NCBI GenBank assembly: GCA_031257955.1
Contig: JAIRNQ010000091.1
Span: forward strand, 1-5,422
Length of the DNA stretch: 5,422 nucleotides
DNA from: Deltaproteobacteria bacterium
GTDB taxonomy: Bacteria; Desulfobacterota; Desulfarculia; Adiutricales; Adiutricaceae
Direction: 5' to 3'
This document shows positions 1-4,348 of this stretch, piece by piece; position 1 is the stretch's first letter, and each line of letters opens with the position of its first letter. The notes beneath the pieces are model-generated. The model was not told the origin of the DNA. It did no database searches and worked only from the letters and a program-made list of their open reading frames with translations. The translations under genes were made by a program, and so were the position numbers.

Positions 1-74
1 CTTGAATTGTCTAGAAAGTGACGGTTAAGTTGTCCAAGCGTTGCCGATAACGCTGTCTTGCGCAACATCAACAT
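1..74 (-). CDS. Possible N-terminus of the IS transposase (partial, left copy)
   Basis: The frame starts with ATG at 74-72 and stays open to the window edge, giving about 24 residues beginning MLMLRKTALSATLGQLNRHF. It starts about 157 bp inside the IS terminus, a plausible place for the first ORF of an IS, and it is identical in both copies. I do not recognise the peptide as an IstA or other transposase N-terminus, so the assignment rests only on position and on the open frame. A stop codon lies 9 codons upstream of this ATG in the same frame. A short chance ORF is a real alternative. Confidence 0.3.
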   Translation of the reverse strand, partial: MLMLRKTALSATLGQLNRHFLDNS

Positions 75-231
75 TGACAACAAATTTATGGGCTGATGAA
101 TCTAAATACTAACTTTTTTCCCTACCAGTAATTTTTAGAGTTGAAATGAAATCGCATATTGGACAATATTTCCGTTAAAAATTGGACAAATTAAGTCGTC
201 TATTATTGGACATTATGACCCGTCCGTAACA
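1..231 (-). mobile_element. End of an insertion sequence (left copy, body runs off the window)
   Basis: This is the reverse complement of 5191-5422. The two copies differ only by one substitution (G at 198) and a T6 versus A7 run (114-119 here). The inner terminus reads TGT...ACA, ending at 231. Three TGTCCAAT motifs lie close to the terminus and a related TGTCCAAG lies at 30-37, read on the opposite strand. Repeated transposase-binding motifs behind a TG/CA terminus are typical of IS21-like ends, but the family is inferred because no recognisable transposase sequence lies inside the window. The element reads leftward out of the window. Confidence 0.8.
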
Positions 232-241
232 GTTTAAGGGG

Positions 242-283
242 TGGTACACTTTTAACCTGTCAAAACAGGCAAAATGGTACACT
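242..283. repeat. 9-bp direct repeat flanking a small hairpin
   Basis: TGGTACACT occurs at 242-250 and again at 275-283, 33 bp apart. Between them lies a hairpin with a 5-bp stem, CCTGT at 256-260 and ACAGG at 265-269, and the loop CAAA. Iterated TGGTACACT-like motifs remind me of transposase-binding repeats at ends of some IS21-type elements. This may therefore be a relic of a second mobile element next to the IS terminus at 231. That is inference. On the minus strand the hairpin is followed by TTAAAA and could be only a weak terminator for the SDR gene. Confidence 0.4.
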
Positions 284-291
284 CTTATCTT

Positions 292-388
292 GCTATTTTA
301 AGACGTGTCTAACGGTCCCATGGAGCTTCAGGGCGTCGTCTGGTACCAAGGGATTTTTTGCGCCCACATGCGGGCTCGCTAAAATAGC
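292..388. repeat. 9-bp inverted repeat downstream of the SDR gene
   Basis: GCTATTTTA at 292-300 is the exact reverse complement of TAAAATAGC at 380-388. The roughly 80-nt interval holds smaller self-complementary stretches, AGACGTGTCT at 301-310 and GCCC/GGGC within 362-374. In a minus-strand transcript from the SDR gene this would lie just after the stop codon and might form a 3' structure that limits transcript decay or helps termination. No U-tract follows, so it is not called a terminator. Confidence 0.35.
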
Positions 389-410
389 CTACCGGTCTCG
401 CGGAAAACGC

Positions 411-1331
411 CTACCCGGCTCGAAAGTACCAGCCGCCCGGGGCCAAATCCTCCAATAACCCTGGCCCTTCGGGGCGCCAACCCAGAGCCTTTTGGGTTAT
501 CTCGCTGGAGGCCGGGTTGTCGACGCCGACGATCTGGGCCAGAAACCCAAAGTGGGCTTGGGCTTCCTCGGGCGGTATCGCCCGGGCCGGGACTTTTAGC
601 CCTTCGGCTAGGGCTTGGGCGATTTCCCGAAAGGAAATTTGCCCTTCCCCGACGGCCTGATAAACGGCCCCTTTCTCGCCCCTTTCGGCGGCCAGCCTAA
701 ACAGCCGGGCGGCGTCCAGGAGGTGGACGGCCTGGGTCCGGCAGGGGCCCCGATCCAGGTAGGCCGAAAAACCTTTCTCCCGGGCCACGTTCACCAGCCA
801 AGCCGTGATGCCATTTTTGTCCCCTTCCCCGTGGACCAGCCTGGGCGGGCGGACCACCGACAACCGAACGCCACGATCGGCGAAAGCCAAGGCGGCCGAT
901 TCCGAAAGCCTCTGGAGGCCGGAGGGGCTACCGTCGGGCTTTACTTGATCGGAGGCGTCCCGTTCGGTGAGTACCCTACCGCCGTCGGCTATGGGGACCC
1001 CGGAGGTTACGACCAAGACCCGCCCGGTGCCCTCCAGGGCCTCTCCCATGGCCTCAATGGCCAATTTGTCGATGGCGGCCACCTTTCCGTAGTCGGAAAA
1101 GTCGTGAACGAAGGCCAGATGAATCACCACCTCGGCCCAAAGCGCCCCCGGCCTTAAGCTGGGCGGGTCCTCAAGGTTTCCCGCCATGGCCGTGGCCCCG
1201 GCTTTTTCCAAAGCCTTGGCCGACTCGTCCGTTCTGGCCAAACCCATGACCTCATGGCCGGCCCCCAAAAGCTCGGCTACCGCGGCCTTCCCGATGAACC
1301 CGGTTCCCCCGGTCACGAACACTTTAGCCAT
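411..1331 (-). CDS. Atypical SDR-family NAD(P)-dependent oxidoreductase / epimerase-like protein
   Basis: The product is 306 residues with an N-terminal Rossmann fold. The glycine motif TGGTGFIG is at residues 7-14 (GxxGxxG), and GLAR at 30-33 ends the second strand, where Arg33 favours NADP. HLAFVHDFS (71-79), VVTSG with Ser110 (107-111) and the RPPRLVHGEGD segment (161-171) follow. This layout, ending in GPGLLEDL, fits the atypical SDR subgroup often annotated as NAD-dependent epimerase/dehydratase or 3-beta-HSD-like. As in that subgroup, the usual YxxxK active site is not visible: the expected region (137-150) has no Tyr. The reaction and substrate are therefore unknown. It is probably a soluble cytoplasmic protein with no signal peptide. 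The start is ATG at 1331-1329, preceded by GGAGG seven bases upstream; a GTG 51 bp further up lacks such a site. It lies 177 bp downstream of the MarR gene on the same strand and is probably co-regulated with it. Confidence 0.9.
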   Translation of the reverse strand: MAKVFVTGGTGFIGKAAVAELLGAGHEVMGLARTDESAKALEKAGATAMAGNLEDPPSLRPGALWAEVVIHLAFVHDFSDYGKVAAIDKLAIEAMGEALEGTGRVLVVTSGVPIADGGRVLTERDASDQVKPDGSPSGLQRLSESAALAFADRGVRLSVVRPPRLVHGEGDKNGITAWLVNVAREKGFSAYLDRGPCRTQAVHLLDAARLFRLAAERGEKGAVYQAVGEGQISFREIAQALAEGLKVPARAIPPEEAQAHFGFLAQIVGVDNPASSEITQKALGWRPEGPGLLEDLAPGGWYFRAG

Positions 1332-1338
1332 CGCCCTT

Positions 1339-1343
1339 CCTCC
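1339..1343 (-). promoter_or_regulatory. Shine-Dalgarno site that fixes the SDR start
   Basis: On the minus strand GGAGG lies 7 nt before the ATG at 1331-1329. It decides the start in favour of the MAKVFVTGG... product rather than the longer GTG-initiated reading from 1382. Confidence 0.8.
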
Positions 1344-1410
1344 CAATATGTCCGATTTGCCAAAAAACTTTGCCGCCCACAAGCCACTCCCAGCACGGTA
1401 CTCAAATCAC

Positions 1411-1490
1411 TTCCCTGCCAACTCACAGTCCGGGGCCAAGGCCCCTTCCCGGCCAACTCCCAGTCCGGGGCCACGGTCCCTTCCTGGCCC
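1411..1490. repeat. 35-bp tandem repeat between the MarR and SDR genes
   Basis: Two units, 1411-1445 and 1446-1480, match at 31 of 35 positions. The first ten bases of a partial third unit follow at 1481-1490. Each full unit contains CAGTCCGGGGCCA. A GGCCCC/GGGGCC pair (1440-1445 with 1467-1472) could form a GC-rich stem in the MarR-SDR transcript. The repeat lies wholly in the intergenic gap and could modulate relative expression of the two genes or simply be replication slippage. Confidence 0.7.
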
Positions 1491-1508
1491 AGGGCCCGCT
1501 TCCGCGCC

Positions 1509-1976
1509 TTAGCCGGCCGAGCGCCTGACCAAACCCCCATGGAGCTTAACCAGCAACCCGTGAAGCTTTTCCTTCTCGCGCCCAGTCAAATCCGAGGCCC
1601 ATTCTTCCAAGGCCACCACGCTAGCTTCTTTGTATTTTTTGCCGAGGGCTTGGCCCCTTTTGGTCAGGCGGAGCCCGAAAGTCCGCCTGTCGCCCGGGTA
1701 GGCGACCCTCGTGAGGTATTTCCCAACCTCAAGCCCGGCGATGACTTGGCCGCAGGAAGACGAAGTTATGCCCAGCTTGCGGGTTAGTTCCTTCTGGGTC
1801 ATGCCGCCGGCGTCCAACAACAGCTTCAAAACCAGCCCGGCCGTAATCCCCAGGCCCAGCTCGGAGAATTCGTTCCCGGGGGCCTTGAGGCGGGCCAGCT
1901 TCAGGCATTCCTCGTGGCAGTGGTGAATGAGCACGTAGATCTTTTCCGCATATCCGGTCACGCTATCCCTACCCAT
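1509..1976 (-). CDS. MarR-family transcriptional regulator
   Basis: The product is 155 residues, normal for MarR proteins, which bind palindromic DNA as dimers and are usually released by small phenolic ligands or by oxidation. A winged helix-turn-helix spans residues about 58-108: MTQKELTRKLGI (59-70), then the recognition helix TSSSCGQVIAGLE (71-83), then the wing with the family hallmark PGDRR...LRLTKRG (94-108). The flanking helices fit the dimerisation region. His/Cys residues cluster at 18-24 (HHCHEEC) and another Cys is at 75 in the recognition helix, so metal or thiol sensing is possible but unproven. ATG at 1976 is chosen because the promoter TATAAT lies at 2010-2005, which rules out the longer TTG reading from 2033. 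No good Shine-Dalgarno precedes this ATG. A GTG at 1961, behind TAGGGA, is an alternative start. It probably represses itself and the downstream SDR gene. Confidence 0.9.
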   Translation of the reverse strand: MGRDSVTGYAEKIYVLIHHCHEECLKLARLKAPGNEFSELGLGITAGLVLKLLLDAGGMTQKELTRKLGITSSSCGQVIAGLEVGKYLTRVAYPGDRRTFGLRLTKRGQALGKKYKEASVVALEEWASDLTGREKEKLHGLLVKLHGGLVRRSAG

Positions 1977-1985
1977 ATGTGAATT

Positions 1986-2003
1986 TATCAAGCCGTCTTG
2001 AAA
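1986..2003. promoter_or_regulatory. Putative MarR operator 2 (over the transcription start)
   Basis: TATCAAG (1986-1992), spacer CCGT, then CTTGAAA (1997-2003): an 18-bp palindrome with one mismatch in the arms. The arms are the same as those of the copy at 2028-2045. It begins just downstream of the -10 box and covers the expected start of transcription near 1998, so a bound dimer would block RNA polymerase. Confidence 0.65.
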
Positions 2004-2004
2004 G

Positions 2005-2033
2005 ATTATATCCCCCGGTTCAAAAAATATCAA
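2005..2033 (-). promoter_or_regulatory. Sigma70-type promoter of the MarR-SDR operon
   Basis: Read on the minus strand: -35 TTGATA (2033-2028), a 17-bp spacer, and -10 TATAAT (2010-2005). This is a perfect -10, a 5-of-6 -35 and the optimal spacing. The predicted start is near 1998, giving a leader of about 22 nt before the ATG at 1976. The -35 box is the inner half of the operator at 2028-2045. Confidence 0.75.
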
Positions 2034-2045
2034 GGCTCCTTGATA
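2028..2045. promoter_or_regulatory. Putative MarR operator 1 (contains the -35 box)
   Basis: TATCAAG (2028-2034), spacer GCTC, then CTTGATA (2039-2045): perfect 7-bp arms, and 8-bp arms if the adjacent G/C pair is counted. Length and symmetry fit known MarR-type operators. Its centre is 42 bp, close to four helical turns, from the centre of the second copy, placing both on the same DNA face. Confidence 0.7.
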
Positions 2046-2787
2046 ATATTTCCCGTATAGTTAAAATAAAGCCGCTTTTCCTCTCCCATCGCAATTCTCC
2101 TCCGGCCCGCTCAGAGCGGCCGCCTCTCGCACCCCGTGCCCAACCCACTCGGCCGTCTCTCGCCTCCTTCCGCCTTGCCTTCCCCTGGCCACCCTTGTCA
2201 CTCTGGCTATCAGCGCCTACCCCTAAGCCGCCTCTCACCGCATGGCAGGGGAAAACGCGAAATCGGCGCCAAACAAAACGCCTAGACGGCCATGAACGGA
2301 CGATAACGGCCCGTGGTTGGCGAAAGTGACGCAAACAGTAAAGGACGCGGGCACGATGTGGGCTTCTCGACCGAGAAATCTCAGGCGACGGGAAAGAAAT
2401 GCCCGAAAGATCCTTTGGTCCAAGGCTTAAAAACCCAATTTTTGCGGGCAAGGTTCAATAACGGCAGGGAATGAAAAACGCGACAGTACGGCCAAAAGGG
2501 CCTTAGAAGAAACGGGGCCAAAACCGTTGTTCCTCCAAGAGTGAAGCCTTAAGCGCCGGCCCGGAGAGACGTTAGAGCCCAAAGTAAACCAGGGCGACGC
2601 CACCAATAATTACCCGTCCAATCCGACACCCCATTCAACGGCTTAGGATAGCGGCGCCAGCCGCTGGTAATGGGACATTGACATGAATGCAACTAAAAAA
2701 TATGAGATCAAGGCTAAATAGACAGAGATCCAAGAATTGAGAACAAGATTCTTTCTTGATCTCGGCATTTTATTTGTTCGATTATCG
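2046..2787. other. 742-bp stretch without a convincing gene
   Basis: I see no supportable coding region here. The longest frame is on the minus strand (2451-2020). It is Arg/Gly/Ser-rich, matches no family I know, and runs through the marR promoter, so it is not called. About 2085-2230 is strongly C/T-rich on the plus strand, whereas 2240-2540 is purine-rich. A perfect hairpin, AGCGGC/GCCGCT with a 4-nt loop, lies at 2650-2665. An inverted-repeat cluster lies at 2704-2763 just before the next promoter. The stretch may hold a decayed gene or an unrecognised RNA. Confidence 0.5.
2704..2763 (+). repeat. Competing inverted repeats upstream of the first KTSC gene
   Basis: One right arm (TTCTTGATCTC, 2753-2763) can pair with three left arms: GAGATCAAG at 2704-2712 (9 bp), GAGATCCAAGAA at 2725-2736 (11 bp with one bulge), and CAAGA at 2744-2748. 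GGCATTTTATTTG follows. The cluster ends 25 bp before the -35 box at 2788. It may be a weak terminator that insulates the promoter, or a set of regulator half-sites. Confidence 0.4.
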
Positions 2788-2816
2788 TTGACAAACTCAA
2801 ATTTTCGGGCTATACT
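2788..2816 (+). promoter_or_regulatory. Near-consensus sigma70 promoter for the first KTSC gene
   Basis: TTGACA at 2788-2793, a 17-bp spacer, and TATACT at 2811-2816: perfect -35 and 5 of 6 in the -10. Expected start is near 2823, giving a leader of about 143 nt to the ATG at 2966. The strength contrasts with the modest gene it precedes, which suggests control within the leader or by a repressor. The palindrome CGAACGTTCG at 2846-2855 is a candidate operator. Confidence 0.75.
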
Positions 2817-2865
2817 GCCATCATTGTGACTGAACTCGACTGATACGAACGTTCGATAACCTCAA

Positions 2866-2889
2866 AGCTTGGTCGGCCAGCTATTTTTT
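2866..2889 (+). terminator. Terminator-like hairpin inside the 5' leader
   Basis: AGCT(T)GG, loop TCGG, then CCAGCT (2866-2882) forms a six-pair stem with one bulged T. It is followed by A and T6 (2884-2889), the form of a weak intrinsic terminator about 45 nt into the predicted transcript. The left arm (2866-2875, AGCTTGGTCG) is also an exact complement of CGACCAAGCT at 2929-2938, so a larger alternative leader fold is possible. The stem is short, so termination may be partial or absent. Confidence 0.4.
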
Positions 2890-2956
2890 GGGCCAGCTCG
2901 CCACCGGTTTAACGCGTGATAGAACCTTCGACCAAGCTCTGGTGTACCCGCAAATT

Positions 2957-2960
2957 AGGA
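2957..2960 (+). promoter_or_regulatory. Ribosome binding site of the first KTSC gene
   Basis: AGGA lies 5 nt before the ATG at 2966 and is followed by an A-rich spacer. It decides the start in favour of MSITISDS... over a TTG-initiated reading from 2888 that lacks such a site. Confidence 0.7.
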
Positions 2961-2965
2961 AAAAA

Positions 2966-3184
2966 ATGAGCATAACGATATCCGATTCGATAGATTCTGA
3001 GCTTATACAAACAATAAAATATGACGATGAGAAACAAACTTTAGCTATTTATTTTCGTAAAGGCAGAACGTTAACATATTTGTGCGTACCTTCCGAGATC
3101 TGGGTAGATTTTTTGGAAACGGAAAACCCCGACGACTTTTACGCTAATTTCATTAAAGATGATTACGATACCCAAGAAGACTGA
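2966..3184 (+). CDS. Small KTSC-domain protein (copy 1)
   Basis: The product is 72 residues and consists almost entirely of one KTSC domain, a module of about 60 residues named after the C-terminus of some lysyl-tRNA synthetases. Its function is unknown. Visible landmarks are the S-x-x-L/I-x-x-I-x-Y-D lead-in (residues 8-20, IKYDD), the strand LAIYFRKGRTLTY (26-38), VP at 41-42, IW at 45-46 and the FYANFIKDDY tail (58-67). The family's central YxY motif keeps only its second Tyr (Tyr38). There is no signal peptide or membrane segment, so it is probably cytoplasmic. It aligns without gaps to the protein at 3504-3743 over 68 residues, with 21 identities. The coding sequence is AT-rich, unlike its paralogue. 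It is transcribed from the promoter at 2788-2816. Confidence 0.85.
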   Translation: MSITISDSIDSELIQTIKYDDEKQTLAIYFRKGRTLTYLCVPSEIWVDFLETENPDDFYANFIKDDYDTQED

Positions 3185-3503
3185 TAATTACATCATAAAA
3201 ATAATATTTTAAGAGGTATTTATCTCTTTTAGCACCTTTAGAGTTAAATATTTCTTTGATTCTCTTTAGTTTGTTTGCTTTTCCGCCTTATAGCGACGCT
3301 TAGTTAAATACCCTTCTTTGAGACCCTTATTTCGCTTGGTATGCGCAATGGCCTAAAGCGGGATCCTGGGCCTACGGGAAGAGTTGTATTTTTCCCCCGC
3401 TTCCGTCTTTGGGCGCGCCACTCCCAGGCCCCGGCTTTCCGGCCGAGGCCCCTAGCCGTGGCCACCCGCCTTTATTCCGTTTTACCAAAAGGTAGGCTAC
3501 ACA
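3185..3503 (+). other. 319-bp gap between the two KTSC genes
   Basis: No gene is seen. The first part (3185-3340) is very AT-rich and holds a weak terminator-like hairpin. The rest (about 3350-3480) turns abruptly GC-rich and pyrimidine-rich on the plus strand, with short self-complementary GGCC/CCGG stretches around 3428-3452. I could not identify a convincing promoter for the second KTSC gene, so it may depend on read-through from the first. Confidence 0.5.
3211..3230 (+). terminator. Weak terminator-like hairpin after the first KTSC gene
   Basis: AAGAGGT (3211-3217) pairs with ATCTCTT (3222-3228), including one G-U pair, around the loop ATTT. A short T stretch follows (T at 3229-3230, then AG). 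It lies 27 nt past the stop codon. The AT-rich stem makes efficient termination doubtful. Confidence 0.35.
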
Positions 3504-3743
3504 ATGAGATCGGACGTTTGTTTCTCCTTGAACTCCAACGTAATCCAACGGCTAAAGTACGTTCGTAAGGAAAGCGTCTTGGAGATTCTTTTCAAAAGTG
3601 GCAACATCCAGTACTATCACGACGTGCCCTGCGACATCTGGAACGAGTTCAAGGAATCGGATTACCCAGGGAAATACTTCTACAATCATTTCAGGAATAA
3701 GTTCGATTTTTCCCTGGAAGCGGGAGAAGCCGAGGCCTTCTGA
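3504..3743 (+). CDS. Small KTSC-domain protein (copy 2)
   Basis: The product is 79 residues: a single KTSC domain plus an acidic tail (EAGEAEAF). Landmarks fall at the same residue numbers as in the copy at 2966-3184: S8, S11, I14-Q15, K18-Y19, F30, G33, Y38, V41-P42, I45-W46, F49, P55 and N61. As in that copy, only the second Tyr of the family's YxY motif is kept (Tyr38; position 36 is Gln). The AGG of AAAGGTAGG (3488-3496) ends 7 nt before the ATG. Base composition is more GC-rich than copy 1. The divergence and differing composition suggest an old duplication or separate acquisition rather than a fresh tandem copy. Molecular function is unknown, and no catalytic residues are apparent. Confidence 0.85.
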   Translation: MRSDVCFSLNSNVIQRLKYVRKESVLEILFKSGNIQYYHDVPCDIWNEFKESDYPGKYFYNHFRNKFDFSLEAGEAEAF

Positions 3744-3771
3744 ACAAGGCTAAGCCCTTAACGCCGTTCGC

Positions 3772-3802
3772 GCTTTCCGAGGGGTCACCATCCCCGGAAA
3801 GC
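3772..3802 (+). terminator. Strong hairpin after the second KTSC gene
   Basis: GCTTTCC (3772-3778) pairs with GGAAAGC (3796-3802), and GGGG (3781-3784) pairs with CCCC (3792-3795). A two-base GA bulge separates the stems and TCACCAT forms the loop, giving 11 pairs. It lies 28 nt past the stop codon. No U-tract follows directly, so it may be a 3' stabiliser or a non-canonical terminator rather than a classic intrinsic one. Confidence 0.5.
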
Positions 3803-4154
3803 CTCCAGACGGTTCCTTTAATTCTATAGTTTTATCCTTTTTTTCGCCCCTACCCTACCAACTCGACCAGACCCGAACCTTCCCGGGCCTACGCAAACCT
3901 ACGCTCTCGCGCCCATTATTCCCGTCCGCCAAGAACCGCGCTCTAAATCCCAGGCTTAGCCCCGGCACCGTCCTGCCCAGTCGCGGCGTTGGTTTTATAT
4001 TCACCATAAAATGAGTAATAAGGCCTAGTTATTTAATCGCGCCACGATATTGGGCAAGTCTATCGCCATTTTGCTTTTCCGGCTATCGAAGAATTAGATA
4101 TTATTGCCAGATTGAAAATAATACCTTTACCGAACCAAATATTTAACATTAATA

Positions 4155-4183
4155 TTGAAACTGGATCACGAAAATGTTATAAA
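4155..4183 (+). promoter_or_regulatory. Candidate promoter of the repeat-protein gene
   Basis: TTGAAA (4155-4160), a 17-bp spacer and TATAAA (4178-4183): 5 of 6 in each box at ideal spacing. Expected start is near 4190, leaving a leader of about 159 nt. The AT-rich setting makes chance matches more likely than for the two other promoters. Confidence 0.5.
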
Positions 4184-4269
4184 GCTTACTGTATCTAATC
4201 CATCCACGCGTTAAGGCTCGTAAAATAGGGGTTTGGGATAATTCAACCACAAAAAGTACGATAAAAATT

Positions 4270-4286
4270 GATGGTACATTACCATC
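4270..4286. promoter_or_regulatory. 17-bp palindrome in the leader of the repeat-protein gene
   Basis: GATGGTA (4270-4276), CAT, then TACCATC (4280-4286): perfect 7-bp arms. It lies 62 bp before the ATG at 4349 and about 80 bp after the candidate transcription start, so it could be a roadblock operator or a small RNA hairpin. No regulator is linked to it by evidence here. Confidence 0.4.
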
Positions 4287-4348
4287 CGATTAGACGCGCC
4301 AAAAGACCGGTCGAGAAACGCTCCAGGTTACCAACAAAAGGTTAGCCA

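Larger units (their letters stand above)
3744..4348 (+). other. 605-bp gap before the repeat-protein gene
   Basis: After a strong hairpin (3772-3802) comes a C-rich, G-poor stretch with a T7 run (3838-3844). From about 4000 the DNA is AT-rich. Here two short open frames without a good start read as protein-like: 4037-4195 (53 codons, for example IEELDIIARLKIIPLPNQIF) and a second, in another frame, ending at the TAG near 4291. They could be fragments of a decayed gene. A candidate promoter (4155-4183) and a palindrome (4270-4286) overlap or follow them. I do not recognise a family. Confidence 0.45.

Noticed and set aside
317..328. CCCATGGAGCTT, also found at 1536-1547 in the MarR gene
   Set aside because: A 12-bp match with no flanking similarity. 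Most likely chance or a very old fragment.
615..1157. 180-codon frame on the plus strand
   Set aside because: It lies antisense inside the SDR gene, whose motifs are clear. Its Pro/Gly-rich translation is a reading-frame shadow.
1332..1382. N-terminal extension of the SDR protein from a GTG at 1382
   Set aside because: The extension adds residues before the Rossmann strand, has no ribosome site, and the ATG at 1331 has an excellent one.
1411..1490. CRISPR-like array
   Set aside because: The units are contiguous without unique spacers, and no cas gene is present.
1254..1787. 177-codon frame on the plus strand
   Set aside because: It spans the antisense of two real genes and the 35-bp repeats, and shows no domain.
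1977..2033. TTG start of the MarR protein at 2033
   Set aside because: The promoter -10 box (2010-2005) would lie inside the coding sequence, and the AGGAG is only 2 nt from the TTG.
2020..2451. 143-codon frame on the minus strand
   Set aside because: It is Arg/Gly/Ser-rich with no family features, no good ribosome binding site, and its end runs through the marR promoter and operators.
2650..2665. Perfect 6-bp hairpin as a terminator
   Set aside because: No T-tract follows on either strand and no gene ends nearby.
2888..2965. TTG-initiated extension of KTSC copy 1
   Set aside because: There is no ribosome site at 2888. The extra residues lie outside the domain, and the paralogue starts at the equivalent of ATG 2966.
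3197..3209. AT-only inverted repeat (AAAAT/ATTTT)
   Set aside because: Expected by chance in a run of nearly pure A/T, and too weak to form a useful stem.
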